Positions 57,432 to 64,000 of a stretch of DNA of 64,000 bases are shown here, piece by piece. The stretch is from assembly GCF_000717055.1 (NCBI RefSeq), contig NZ_JNXI01000009.1, positions 183,142-247,141 of the forward strand. Direction: 5' to 3'. The notes beneath the pieces were generated by a model. That model searched no databases. It saw only the letters and a list, made by a program, of their open reading frames with translations, and had not been told where the DNA came from. The position numbers and the translations under genes were made by a program. Each line of letters starts with the position of its first letter. Within the stretch, counting starts at the first letter, position 1. This DNA is from Streptomyces iakyrus. Lineage in GTDB: Bacteria > Actinomycetota > Actinomycetes > Streptomycetales > Streptomycetaceae.

Positions 57432-58715
57432 TCAGGCCCGTTCCAGGATCGCCGTCACCCCCTGCCCGCCCGCCGCGCAGACGGAGATCAGGCCGCGGGC
57501 GGGGGCGTCCCGTTCGGCGAGGAGCTTGGCCAGGGTGGCGACGATCCGGGTCCCGGTGGCGGCGAAGGGGTGGCCGGTCGCGAGGGAGGAGCCGGCGACG
57601 TTCAGGCGGGCGCGGTCCACGGTGCCGAGGCCCCGCTTCTCCCAGGCGGCGAGGGTCGCCAGCACCTGGGAGGCGAACGCCTCGTGGATCTCGACGAGGT
57701 CGAAGTCGTCCAGGCCGAGGCCGGCCCGCCCCAGCATGCGCGGGACGGCGTACGCGGGCGCCATGAGCAGTCCGTCCTCGCCGCCGGCCACGTCGCCGCC
57801 CACGAAGTCGACGGCGGCCGTCTCGTACGCGGTGAGGTACGCCAGCGGCTCCAGGCCGCGTTCGCGGGCCCACTCCTCGCTCGCCAGCAGGACGGTGGCG
57901 GCGCCGTCCGTCAGCGGGGTGGAGTTCCCGGCCGTCATGGTCGGGTCGGGATGGCCGAGCCCGAACACCGGCTTCAGGGACGCGAGTTTCTCCACGGTCG
58001 AGTCCGGGCGCAGGTTCTGGTCGCGGGCCAGGCCATGGAACGGGACCACCAGGTCCTGGAAGAAGCCGCGTTCGTACGCCGCCGCCAGCCGCTGGTGACT
58101 GGTGGCGGCGAGCCGGTCCTGCGCCTCGCGGGGGATGCCCCAGGCGCGGGCGGTGACGGCGGCGTGTTCGCCCATGGACAGGCCGGTGCGTGGCTCGGCG
58201 TTGCGCGGGATGTCGGGGACGAGGTGGCCGGGGCGCATCTTCGCCAGGGCCTTGAGGCGGGCGCCCGGCGACTTCGCCCGGCGGACCTCCAGGAGGATGT
58301 GCCGCAGGGAATCGTTGACGCCGAGGGGTGCGTCGCTGGCCGTGTCGGCGCCGCCCGCGACGGCGGAGTCCGTCTGGCCGAGGGCGATCTTGTTGGCGGC
58401 GGCGATGACGGCCTGGAGGCCGGTGCCGCAGGCCTGCTGGATGTCGTAGGCGGGGGTGCTCGGATGGAGGCCGGAGCCGAGGACGGTCTCGCGGGCGAGG
58501 TTGAAGTCGCGGGCGTGCTTGAGCACGGCCCCGGCGACGAACTCGCCGACCGCGCCCGGCCCCTGGAGTCCGTACCGCTCGACCAGGCCGTCGAGGGCGG
58601 CGGTGAGCATCTGCTGGTTGGAGGCGGTGGCGTAGGGGCCGTCGGAGCGGGCGAAGGGAATGCGCGCTCCGCCGACGACCGCCACGCGCCGCACCGACAT
58701 CTTCTGGGGGCTCAT
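57432..58715 (-). CDS. Acetyl-CoA acetyltransferase (thiolase, FadI-like)
   Basis: 427 residues. Nucleophile Cys96 in DIQQACGTGLQ, His in VEIHEAFASQ and GHPFAATGTR, and the second Cys in SVCAAGGQG. Condenses or cleaves acyl-CoA in beta-oxidation-type cycles. ATG at 58715. Divergent from the FabG-like gene; palindromes in the gap suggest shared control. Confidence 0.92.
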   Translation of the reverse strand: MSPQKMSVRRVAVVGGARIPFARSDGPYATASNQQMLTAALDGLVERYGLQGPGAVGEFVAGAVLKHARDFNLARETVLGSGLHPSTPAYDIQQACGTGLQAVIAAANKIALGQTDSAVAGGADTASDAPLGVNDSLRHILLEVRRAKSPGARLKALAKMRPGHLVPDIPRNAEPRTGLSMGEHAAVTARAWGIPREAQDRLAATSHQRLAAAYERGFFQDLVVPFHGLARDQNLRPDSTVEKLASLKPVFGLGHPDPTMTAGNSTPLTDGAATVLLASEEWARERGLEPLAYLTAYETAAVDFVGGDVAGGEDGLLMAPAYAVPRMLGRAGLGLDDFDLVEIHEAFASQVLATLAAWEKRGLGTVDRARLNVAGSSLATGHPFAATGTRIVATLAKLLAERDAPARGLISVCAAGGQGVTAILERA

Positions 58716-58745
58716 CTCGACCCGCTCCTCGCCTGTGACGTAGCC

Positions 58746-58775
58746 TTACCTACGGTAACCTTACTCCAGAGTAAG
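58746..58775. promoter_or_regulatory. Two palindromes, candidate TetR operator
   Basis: TTACC-TAC-GGTAA (58746-58758) and CTTACTC-CA-GAGTAAG (58760-58775) stand side by side in the 94-bp gap between divergent thiolase and FabG-like genes. The TetR gene at 60953 closes the same cluster and is the likely binder. TTAC and GTAA half-sites are shared by both palindromes. Confidence 0.6.
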
Positions 58776-58809
58776 CAAGTGTGAGCAGTCATCCGAGCTG
58801 GGAGTCACC

Positions 58810-60114
58810 ATGGCCGACCGCTATCTGAGCTTCACCGCCACCGGACCCGGCCGCTTCCTCACCCGCCGGCTCGGCCTGCCCCAGCCGGCGGCGCTGACCC
58901 GCTGGTCCCCCGAGCGGCCCGCTCTCGACGGCGGCCTCCGCCACCTCACCGCCGGCAGGTCCGGGCTCGACCTGGCCCCGGTCCTGGCCCGCACCGGGAT
59001 GGGCCCGGCCGGTTCCGGCCGTGCGGCGGCCGTCGTCCTGGACGCGACCGGGGTGCGGGACGTGGAGGCCCTGGCCGAGGTGCATGCCGCCCTGCATCCG
59101 GTCGTACGGTCGGTCGCTCCGAGCGGGCGCGTGGTGGTGCTCGGCGCGCCCCTCGACCCGGCCGACCACCACCAGGCCGCGGCCCAGCAGGCCCTGGAGG
59201 GGTTCACCCGCTCCCTCGGCAAGGAGATCGGCCGGGGCAGGACGGTGAACCTGGTCCGGCTCACGGACGCGGCCGCCGCGGAGTCGACCCTGCGCTTCCT
59301 GCTGTCGCCCAAGTCGGCCTACGTCAGCGGGCAGGTGATCGAGGTGGGGACACCCCAGGAGGCCCCTCCGCCCGACTGGGACCGCCCCCTGGCCGGCCGC
59401 ACCGCCCTGGTCACCGGCGCCGCCCGGGGCATCGGTGAGGCGGTCGCCGAGACCCTCGCGCGGGACGGTGCCCGGGTCGTCGTCCTCGACGTGCCGCAGG
59501 CCGAGCAGGACGCCCGGCGGGTTGCCGACCGGCTCGGCGGCACCGCGCTGCTGCTCGACGTGACGTCCGCCGACGCGGGCGCGCGGATCGCCGAGGCCCT
59601 GCCCGACGGCCTGGACCTGCTGATCCACAACGCGGGCATCACCCGCGACCGGCGCCTGGTGAACATGCCGTCCGAACGCTGGATCTCCGTCCTCGAAGTG
59701 AACCTGGCGAGCGTGCTGCGCACCACGGACGCCCTGCTCAAGGACGGGACGCTGAAGCGCGGCGGCCGGGTCGTCGCCACCGCCTCGATCGCGGGGCTCG
59801 CGGGCAACGCCGGCCAGACCAACTACGGGGCGAGCAAGGCGGGCGTCGTCGGCCTGGTCCGCTCCCTCGCGCCGCGCGCGCTGGCAGAGCACGGCGTGAC
59901 GGTCAACGCGGTCGCGCCGGGCTTCATCGAGACGAGGATGACGGCCGCCGTCCCGCTGTTCATCCGCGAGGCGGGCCGCCGGATGAACTCCCTCGCGCAG
60001 GGCGGTCTCCCGGCCGATGTCGCCGAGACCACCGCCTGGCTGGCCCACCCGGCCTCGGGGGCGGTCAACGGCCAGGTCGTCCGCGTCTGCGGCCAGAGCC
60101 TGCTGGGGGCGTGA
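58810..60114 (+). CDS. High-molecular-weight 3-oxoacyl reductase (FabG4-like)
   Basis: 434 residues: a degenerate N-terminal Rossmann domain (about 1-185) plus a complete C-terminal SDR domain. NADH motif TALVTGAARGIGEAVAETL, HNAGITRD, catalytic Ser in VATASIAG and Tyr/Lys in NYGASKAG. This is the layout of mycobacterial FabG4. Reduces 3-oxoacyl-CoA. ATG at 58810; stop overlaps the hydratase start (ATGA), matching the FabG4-HtdX pair. Confidence 0.92.
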   Translation: MADRYLSFTATGPGRFLTRRLGLPQPAALTRWSPERPALDGGLRHLTAGRSGLDLAPVLARTGMGPAGSGRAAAVVLDATGVRDVEALAEVHAALHPVVRSVAPSGRVVVLGAPLDPADHHQAAAQQALEGFTRSLGKEIGRGRTVNLVRLTDAAAAESTLRFLLSPKSAYVSGQVIEVGTPQEAPPPDWDRPLAGRTALVTGAARGIGEAVAETLARDGARVVVLDVPQAEQDARRVADRLGGTALLLDVTSADAGARIAEALPDGLDLLIHNAGITRDRRLVNMPSERWISVLEVNLASVLRTTDALLKDGTLKRGGRVVATASIAGLAGNAGQTNYGASKAGVVGLVRSLAPRALAEHGVTVNAVAPGFIETRMTAAVPLFIREAGRRMNSLAQGGLPADVAETTAWLAHPASGAVNGQVVRVCGQSLLGA

Positions 60115-60965
60115 TGACCGGCCCCGACGCCCTCGTCCTCACCGGGCCTCCCGCCCTCGCCCCGCTCCTGGCCCGCGGCGCTGTGCTCTCCCCCTTCAAA
60201 CGCCCCCGTTCCGAGGCGGAGTTCCCCCGCACCCGGCTCGTCCTGCCCGGCGTGCGTGTCGACCTCGCGCGGCTCGCGGCGTACGAGCGGGTCTGCGGGT
60301 TCCCCGTCGGGGAGGACGCGCTGCCGGTGACGTATCCGCACGTGCTCGGGTTCCCGCTGGCCATGCGGCTGTTGAGCGGCCGGGACTTCCCGCTGCCGCT
60401 GCTCGGCCTCGTCCACACGTCGATCACCGTCACCCGGCACGAGCGGATGTCTCCCGGCGGCAGCTACGAACTATCGGTGCACGTCGAGGGGTTGGTCCCG
60501 CACCGGCGCGGCACGGAAGCCACGGTCGTCACCGAGGTGCGCCGCGGCGGTGCCGTCGTCTGGGAGTCGAGGAGCACGTACCTGGCCCGGCACCGCACGG
60601 ACCGGCCGGCCGCGGTGCCCCGGGAGCCGGAGGCGCGCACACCGCTGCCGCCGGTCGACGAGTGGCGGCTCGCCGGGGATGTGGGGCGCCGCTACGGGGC
60701 CGCCTCAGGGGACCGCAACCCGATCCACCTGCACCCGCTCACGGCCCGCCTGTTCGGCTTCCCCCGCGCCATCGCGCACGGCATGTGGACCGTGGCCCGC
60801 TGCCTGGCCGCGCACGGCGTCCCCCAGCACTGCCATCTGCGCGCAGAGTTCCGGGCACCGGTCCTGCTGCCCGGAACGGTGACGTACGCGGCGCGGGACG
60901 GCCGGTTCGAACTGCGCGGCCCGGAGGACCGGGTCCACGTGGCGGGGGACGTCTATCCGACGTGA
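60111..60965 (+). CDS. MaoC-like (R)-hydratase/dehydratase (HtdX-like)
   Basis: 284 residues, double hot-dog fold. Hydratase motif YGAASGDRNPIHLHPLTARL with the Asp-His pair, and AIAHGMWTVARCLAA. Coupled to the FabG4-like gene. Dehydrates the (R)-3-hydroxyacyl-CoA product. ATG at 60111. The 3' end overlaps the convergent TetR gene by 13 bp. Confidence 0.9.
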   Translation: MMTGPDALVLTGPPALAPLLARGAVLSPFKRPRSEAEFPRTRLVLPGVRVDLARLAAYERVCGFPVGEDALPVTYPHVLGFPLAMRLLSGRDFPLPLLGLVHTSITVTRHERMSPGGSYELSVHVEGLVPHRRGTEATVVTEVRRGGAVVWESRSTYLARHRTDRPAAVPREPEARTPLPPVDEWRLAGDVGRRYGAASGDRNPIHLHPLTARLFGFPRAIAHGMWTVARCLAAHGVPQHCHLRAEFRAPVLLPGTVTYAARDGRFELRGPEDRVHVAGDVYPT

Positions 60966-61618
60966 GGGCCCGGCGGCTCCTCCGGGGGTGCCCAGGGCCG
61001 CCCCGCCATGAGGTCGCCGAGGCCCGCCCAGGCGAAGTTCATCAGGGTGGCGGCGGCCTGCCGGGCGGTGACGCCCGGGGTGGCGTTGGCCCAGGCGGCG
61101 AGCGACTCGGCGGCGCCGACCAGGGCCTCGGCCAGTCCGGCGACCTCGCGCTCGGGGAGGTCGGGGTCGCGGTGGGCCTCGCGGGCCCCGGCGAGGATCA
61201 GCTGGGTCACGAACGCGACGATCTCCTCGCGCATCGCGGTGACCTCGGCGGCGAACGGCTCGCCGTGGGTACGGGCCTGGAGGTGCAGGACGGACCACGC
61301 GTCCGGGTTCTCGCCGGTGTGCGCGAAGAAGGCGCCGAGGCCTTCCCACAGTTGCCGGTCGGCCGGCAGGTCGCGGCGGACCCCGGCCCGTACCGCCTCG
61401 ACGAGGGCCCCCGCCTCCCGGCGGATGCAGGCGGTGAAGAGGTCTTCCTTCGAGTTGAGGTACAGATACACCAACGGCTTGGACACGCCGGCCAGTTCGG
61501 CGATCTCGTCCATCGACGCGGCCATGTAGCCCCGTTGGCCGAAGATCTGCACGGCGGCGTCCAGCATCTGCTGTTCACGGACCGCGCGCGGCATCCGCTT
61601 GGTCTTCACGGCACCCAT
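60953..61618 (-). CDS. TetR-family transcriptional regulator
   Basis: 221 residues. DNA-binding domain at 10-60: QQMLDAAVQIFGQRGY and MDEIAELAGVSKPLVYLYL, NSKEDLF. The ligand domain is helical with no specific clue. ATG at 61618. Its place after the FabG4/MaoC pair suggests it controls this lipid cluster through the palindromes at 58746-58775; inference. Confidence 0.88.
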   Translation of the reverse strand: MGAVKTKRMPRAVREQQMLDAAVQIFGQRGYMAASMDEIAELAGVSKPLVYLYLNSKEDLFTACIRREAGALVEAVRAGVRRDLPADRQLWEGLGAFFAHTGENPDAWSVLHLQARTHGEPFAAEVTAMREEIVAFVTQLILAGAREAHRDPDLPEREVAGLAEALVGAAESLAAWANATPGVTARQAAATLMNFAWAGLGDLMAGRPWAPPEEPPGPHVG

Positions 61619-61683
61619 ACCGCTTAGCGTACGGGCCCCCTGGAGGGCCCTCGCCCGGTGAACCGGGGAAGGACCGCCCAGGG

Positions 61684-61710
61684 GGCCCGTCGAGCTCTCG
61701 ATGCCGGGCC
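61684..61710 (-). terminator. Terminator of the dicarboxylate symporter gene
   Basis: GGCCCG-TCGAG-CT-CTCGA-TGC-CGGGCC: 6-bp outer and 5-bp inner stems, starting 6 bp after the symporter stop on the minus strand. Confidence 0.6.
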
Positions 61711-61715
61711 GGCCG

Positions 61716-63026
61716 TCAGGCGGTCGCGGGGACCGGCTCGGCCTTGTCGCGGGGCTCGTCGGCCGGCTCGTCCAGGGAGGAACCGTCGGCCGTGGCGTAG
61801 GCGTCGCGGTCGAGCAGGTTCTCGCGGGAGGAGACCAGCACCGGGATCAGCGCCTGCCCGGCGACGTTGGTCGCGGTGCGGATCATGTCCAGGATCGGGT
61901 CGATCGCGAGGAGCAGGCCCACGCCCTCCATCGGCAGGCCGAGGGTGGACAGGGTGAGGGTCAGCATGACCGTCGCGCCGGTGAGGCCGGCCGTGGCGGC
62001 GGAGCCGACCACCGAGACGAACGCGATCAGCAGGTAGTCGCCGACGCCCAGCTGGATGTCGAAGATCTGGGCGACGAAGATCGCGGCGATGGCCGGGTAG
62101 ATCGCGGCGCAGCCGTCCATCTTGGTCGTGGCGCCGAACGGCACGGCGAAGGAGGCGTACTCCTTCGGCACTCCGAGCCGCTCGGTGACCTTCTGCGTCA
62201 GCGGCATGGTGCCGACCGAGGAGCGGGAGACGAAGGCCAGCTGGATCGCGGGCCAGGCACCCTTGAAGAACTGGACCGGGTTGACCTTGGCGACGGTCGC
62301 GAGCAGCGTCGGGTAGACACCGAACATCACGATGAGGCAGCCGACGTAGATGTCGGCGGTGAACGTCGCGTACTTGCCGATCAGGTCCCAGCCGTAGGTG
62401 GCGATGGCGTAGCCGATGAGGCCGATCGTGCCGATCGGGGCGAGCCGGATGACCCACCACAGCGCCTTCTGGAGCAGGCTGAGGACCGACTCGCTGAGGG
62501 TGAGGATCGGCTGGGCCTTCTCGCCGAGCTGGAGCGCGGCGATACCGGCGACGGCGGCCATGAAGACGATCTGGAGCACGTTCAGCTGGGTGAACGGCGT
62601 GATGACGTCGGTCGGGACGATGCCGGTCAGGAAGTCGATCCAGGAACCGGTGGTCTCGGGCTTCCCGCCGTCCTTCGGCGTGAGGCCGGTGCCGGCACCA
62701 GGGTTGGTGACCAGGCCGATGATCAGGCCGATGCTGACCGCGATCAGCGACGTGATCATGAACCAGAGGAGGGTGCGCGAGGCCAGGCGGGCCGCGTTGT
62801 TGACCTTCCGCAGGTTGGTGATCGAGACCAGGATCGCGAAGAAGACGAGCGGGGCGACGGCCAGCTTCAGCAGGCCGATGAAGGTGTCGCCGACCTTCTC
62901 CAGGGTCGTGACCAGCCAGGACAGATCCTGGTTGCGGGCGAGCCAGCCGAGGAACACACCCAGGACGAGACCGGCGAGTATCTGGGCCCAGAAGGGCACC
63001 TTGAAGAATTTCAGACGTGAGGACAC
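61716..63026 (-). CDS. Dicarboxylate/amino acid:cation symporter (DAACS)
   Basis: 436 residues, about eight helices and two re-entrant loops. Signature parts: LISITNLRKV-like VSITNLRKVNNAAR, FVSRSSVGTMPLT, FGATTKMDGCAAIYP (the usual NxDG becomes KMDG), GAATAGLTGATVML and LAIDPILDMIRTATNV. Takes up C4-dicarboxylates or glutamate with protons or sodium. ATG at 63026 after a long upstream region. Single-gene unit. Confidence 0.92.
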   Translation of the reverse strand: MSSRLKFFKVPFWAQILAGLVLGVFLGWLARNQDLSWLVTTLEKVGDTFIGLLKLAVAPLVFFAILVSITNLRKVNNAARLASRTLLWFMITSLIAVSIGLIIGLVTNPGAGTGLTPKDGGKPETTGSWIDFLTGIVPTDVITPFTQLNVLQIVFMAAVAGIAALQLGEKAQPILTLSESVLSLLQKALWWVIRLAPIGTIGLIGYAIATYGWDLIGKYATFTADIYVGCLIVMFGVYPTLLATVAKVNPVQFFKGAWPAIQLAFVSRSSVGTMPLTQKVTERLGVPKEYASFAVPFGATTKMDGCAAIYPAIAAIFVAQIFDIQLGVGDYLLIAFVSVVGSAATAGLTGATVMLTLTLSTLGLPMEGVGLLLAIDPILDMIRTATNVAGQALIPVLVSSRENLLDRDAYATADGSSLDEPADEPRDKAEPVPATA

Positions 63027-63282
63027 GCGACTGACTCCGTTGGGGGGACGCGTAACGGGGGGACTGACGTGGGAGACGACGGGGGGTTGCGTTACGTCAG
63101 GGACGACAGAAAGCGGACGCGCACCGACAGAGATCCACGTGCAGCCGCGCCACGAGCGGAACGCTCAGGGGCGAGTGGGGCGCGACTGCTGACTTCATAC
63201 AACGACCTTAACACCTGAACTTTGAGCACCCCAAAGCCTGGCTTTGACAGGTGACGACGCACACACACCCATACAACGCAAA
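63027..63282. other. Upstream region of the symporter gene
   Basis: 256 bp plus the terminator beyond. Candidate minus-strand promoter: TTGGGG (near 63230-63235) and TTAAGG about 17 nt on. The inverted repeat CAAAGCC-T-GGCTTTG at 63232-63246 overlaps the -35. No gene seen. Confidence 0.4.
63232..63246. promoter_or_regulatory. Inverted repeat, candidate operator for the symporter gene
   Basis: CAAAGCC-T-GGCTTTG, perfect 7-bp arms with one central base, overlapping a possible -35 element of the minus-strand symporter promoter. Confidence 0.4.
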
Positions 63283-63318
63283 GCGCCCCGTTTCCGAGCA
63301 TGTACGGAAACGGGGCGC
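63283..63318 (-). terminator. Terminator of the DUF4229-type gene
   Basis: GCGCCCCGTTTCCG and CGGAAACGGGGCGC form a perfect 14-bp stem around an 8-nt loop, 21 bp after the stop, followed on the minus strand by TTTGCGTT. Confidence 0.9.
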
Positions 63319-63338
63319 CGGAACGCGTGTGAGGGACC

Positions 63339-63638
63339 TTACGAGGTCTGCCCCTGGGCCCGGGCGGTGTCGTCGGCCACGTCCTCCTGGCCGCGGTTCG
63401 CGTCCAGGTTGGCCTTCATCCGGTCGACCCGCTGCGCGACCTGGACCGACGCCCGGTCCCGCTCCTTGCGCAGCACGACCAGGCTGATCGGCGCGGAGAT
63501 GAGCAGGGCGAGGGCCACGATCCACAGCCCGTTGCTGTTGCCGAGCCCGCGCGGGGCGATGCCGGTGTAGACAGCGCCCCAGACGACCACGAGGCAGCCC
63601 ACGAAGATTCCGAGGCGCATCAGCGTGTAGCGGAGCAT
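63339..63638 (-). CDS. DUF4229-type small membrane protein
   Basis: 99 residues with two membrane helices (LGIFVGCLVVVWGAVYTGI; GLWIVALALLISAPISLVVL) and a polar, Asp/Gln-rich tail (RKERDRASVQVAQRVDRM). ATG at 63638. Matches the general look of actinobacterial DUF4229 proteins; function unknown. Ends in a strong terminator. Confidence 0.75.
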   Translation of the reverse strand: MLRYTLMRLGIFVGCLVVVWGAVYTGIAPRGLGNSNGLWIVALALLISAPISLVVLRKERDRASVQVAQRVDRMKANLDANRGQEDVADDTARAQGQTS

Positions 63639-63884
63639 CTCAATCCACTCTTCCGGTTCGAACGGTCGGAACGCACCCAAAGGGGCACCGTCCAGTGAAA
63701 CACGCCGAGGGGCCGATCTTGCACGGGGGTTGTGAACTGCTGGCGGCTGACTGTGCATAGGCGTGTTCAGGTGCGCATGAGTGAGTGTCCGGGCTGCGGA
63801 CGGTGCGACCTCCTGCGCGTGAACGACAGTTCCCCTGTCGAATGCGTGACCTTCTCGGATGGGGGTCGTTGAACGCGCTGAGGG

Positions 63885-64000
63885 ATGGGTCAACCGGCGC
63901 GGGACGGGGGTGAGGGTTTGAGCGGCCTGCGGAAGATCGGAGCGCCGTTCGTGGTGCCCGGCCCTTCCGGGATCGCGGTCCGTGACCGGCTCAAGTACCT
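63885..64000 (+). CDS. Partial gene at right edge, possibly a transposase N-terminus
   Basis: The frame from ATG 63885 (or TTG 63918) runs off the window: LSGLRKIGAPFVVPGPSGIA, then VRDRLKYL. I recall 'FVVPGPSG.A.RDRLKYL' near the start of streptomycete IS605 OrfB-type transposases. Only 38 codons are visible and neither start has an ideal ribosome site, so this is tentative. Confidence 0.35.
   Translation, partial: MGQPARDGGEGLSGLRKIGAPFVVPGPSGIAVRDRLKY

Overview
The window is chromosomal DNA from a Streptomyces or close relative. Evidence: very high GC with GC-rich third codon positions, many GTG starts, short GGAG-type ribosome sites, frequent GTGA/ATGA stop-start overlaps, and a complete set of streptomycete families: futalosine-route menaquinone genes, Tad pilus genes, high-molecular-weight FabG with a MaoC hydratase, a ScoF-type cold shock protein, and LysM-BTAD proteins. 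From memory, the order of the housekeeping genes resembles the SCO45xx region of S. coelicolor.

Layout. 1-8 kb is a quinone and maintenance block: a geranylgeranyl reductase-type flavoprotein (cut by the left edge), a GNAT acetyltransferase, a PASTA protein, the menaquinone methyltransferase MenG preceded by a decayed polysaccharide deacetylase-like gene, a GH18-like lipoprotein, an amidohydrolase-like protein without its metal ligands, the radical SAM enzyme MqnC, and a CPBP protease. 7.3-23.4 kb is a Tad (Flp-type) pilus locus: prepilin peptidase, a membrane LysM-BTAD protein, then two TadE pseudopilins, a TadG-like protein, the Flp pilin, TadC, TadB, TadA, TadZ and a CpaB-like SAF protein. 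It is interrupted at 11.1-16.5 kb by a secretion/toxin cassette and a small double-glycine peptide gene. 23.9-31.6 kb holds a twin pair of membrane proteins with a Cys/NPLHG domain, a 53-bp tandem repeat, a deleted LytR-CpsA-Psr gene, a deacetylase-glycosyltransferase with an apparent frameshift, and a small GntR locus.

31.8-47.5 kb is the most unusual part. It carries an orphan EssC/EccC-type secretion ATPase (1550 aa), a WXG100 protein, and two further cassettes like the one at 11-16 kb. Each cassette has a ~100-residue WXG100-like protein ending in a [YF]xx[LI]DxELA signal, a large protein with a shared N-terminal WXG-like domain, and members of a common accessory family. Two cassettes add a PH-like family and a lipoprotein plus four-cysteine secreted pair. 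Cassette 1 ends in a decayed toxin tail followed by an intact immunity-like gene, and a third lipoprotein gene survives only as promoter and start. I read this as a type VII-like, effector-diversifying export island without the usual EccB/D/E/MycP genes in view. A Ser/Thr kinase next to the ATPase is broken by a 44-bp dispersed repeat.

49.5-64 kb returns to core genes: mqnA, a cold shock gene, a methyltransferase, a ketosteroid dehydrogenase-like flavoprotein, a sugar-binding lipoprotein, a lipid module (acyl-CoA ligase, thiolase, FabG4-like reductase, MaoC hydratase, TetR regulator, with palindromic operators between the divergent thiolase and reductase), a dicarboxylate symporter, a DUF4229-type membrane protein and a partial gene at the right edge. 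Several genes in 27-50 kb show recent decay (deletion, frameshift, repeat insertion). No tRNA, rRNA, CRISPR array or complete insertion sequence was seen.
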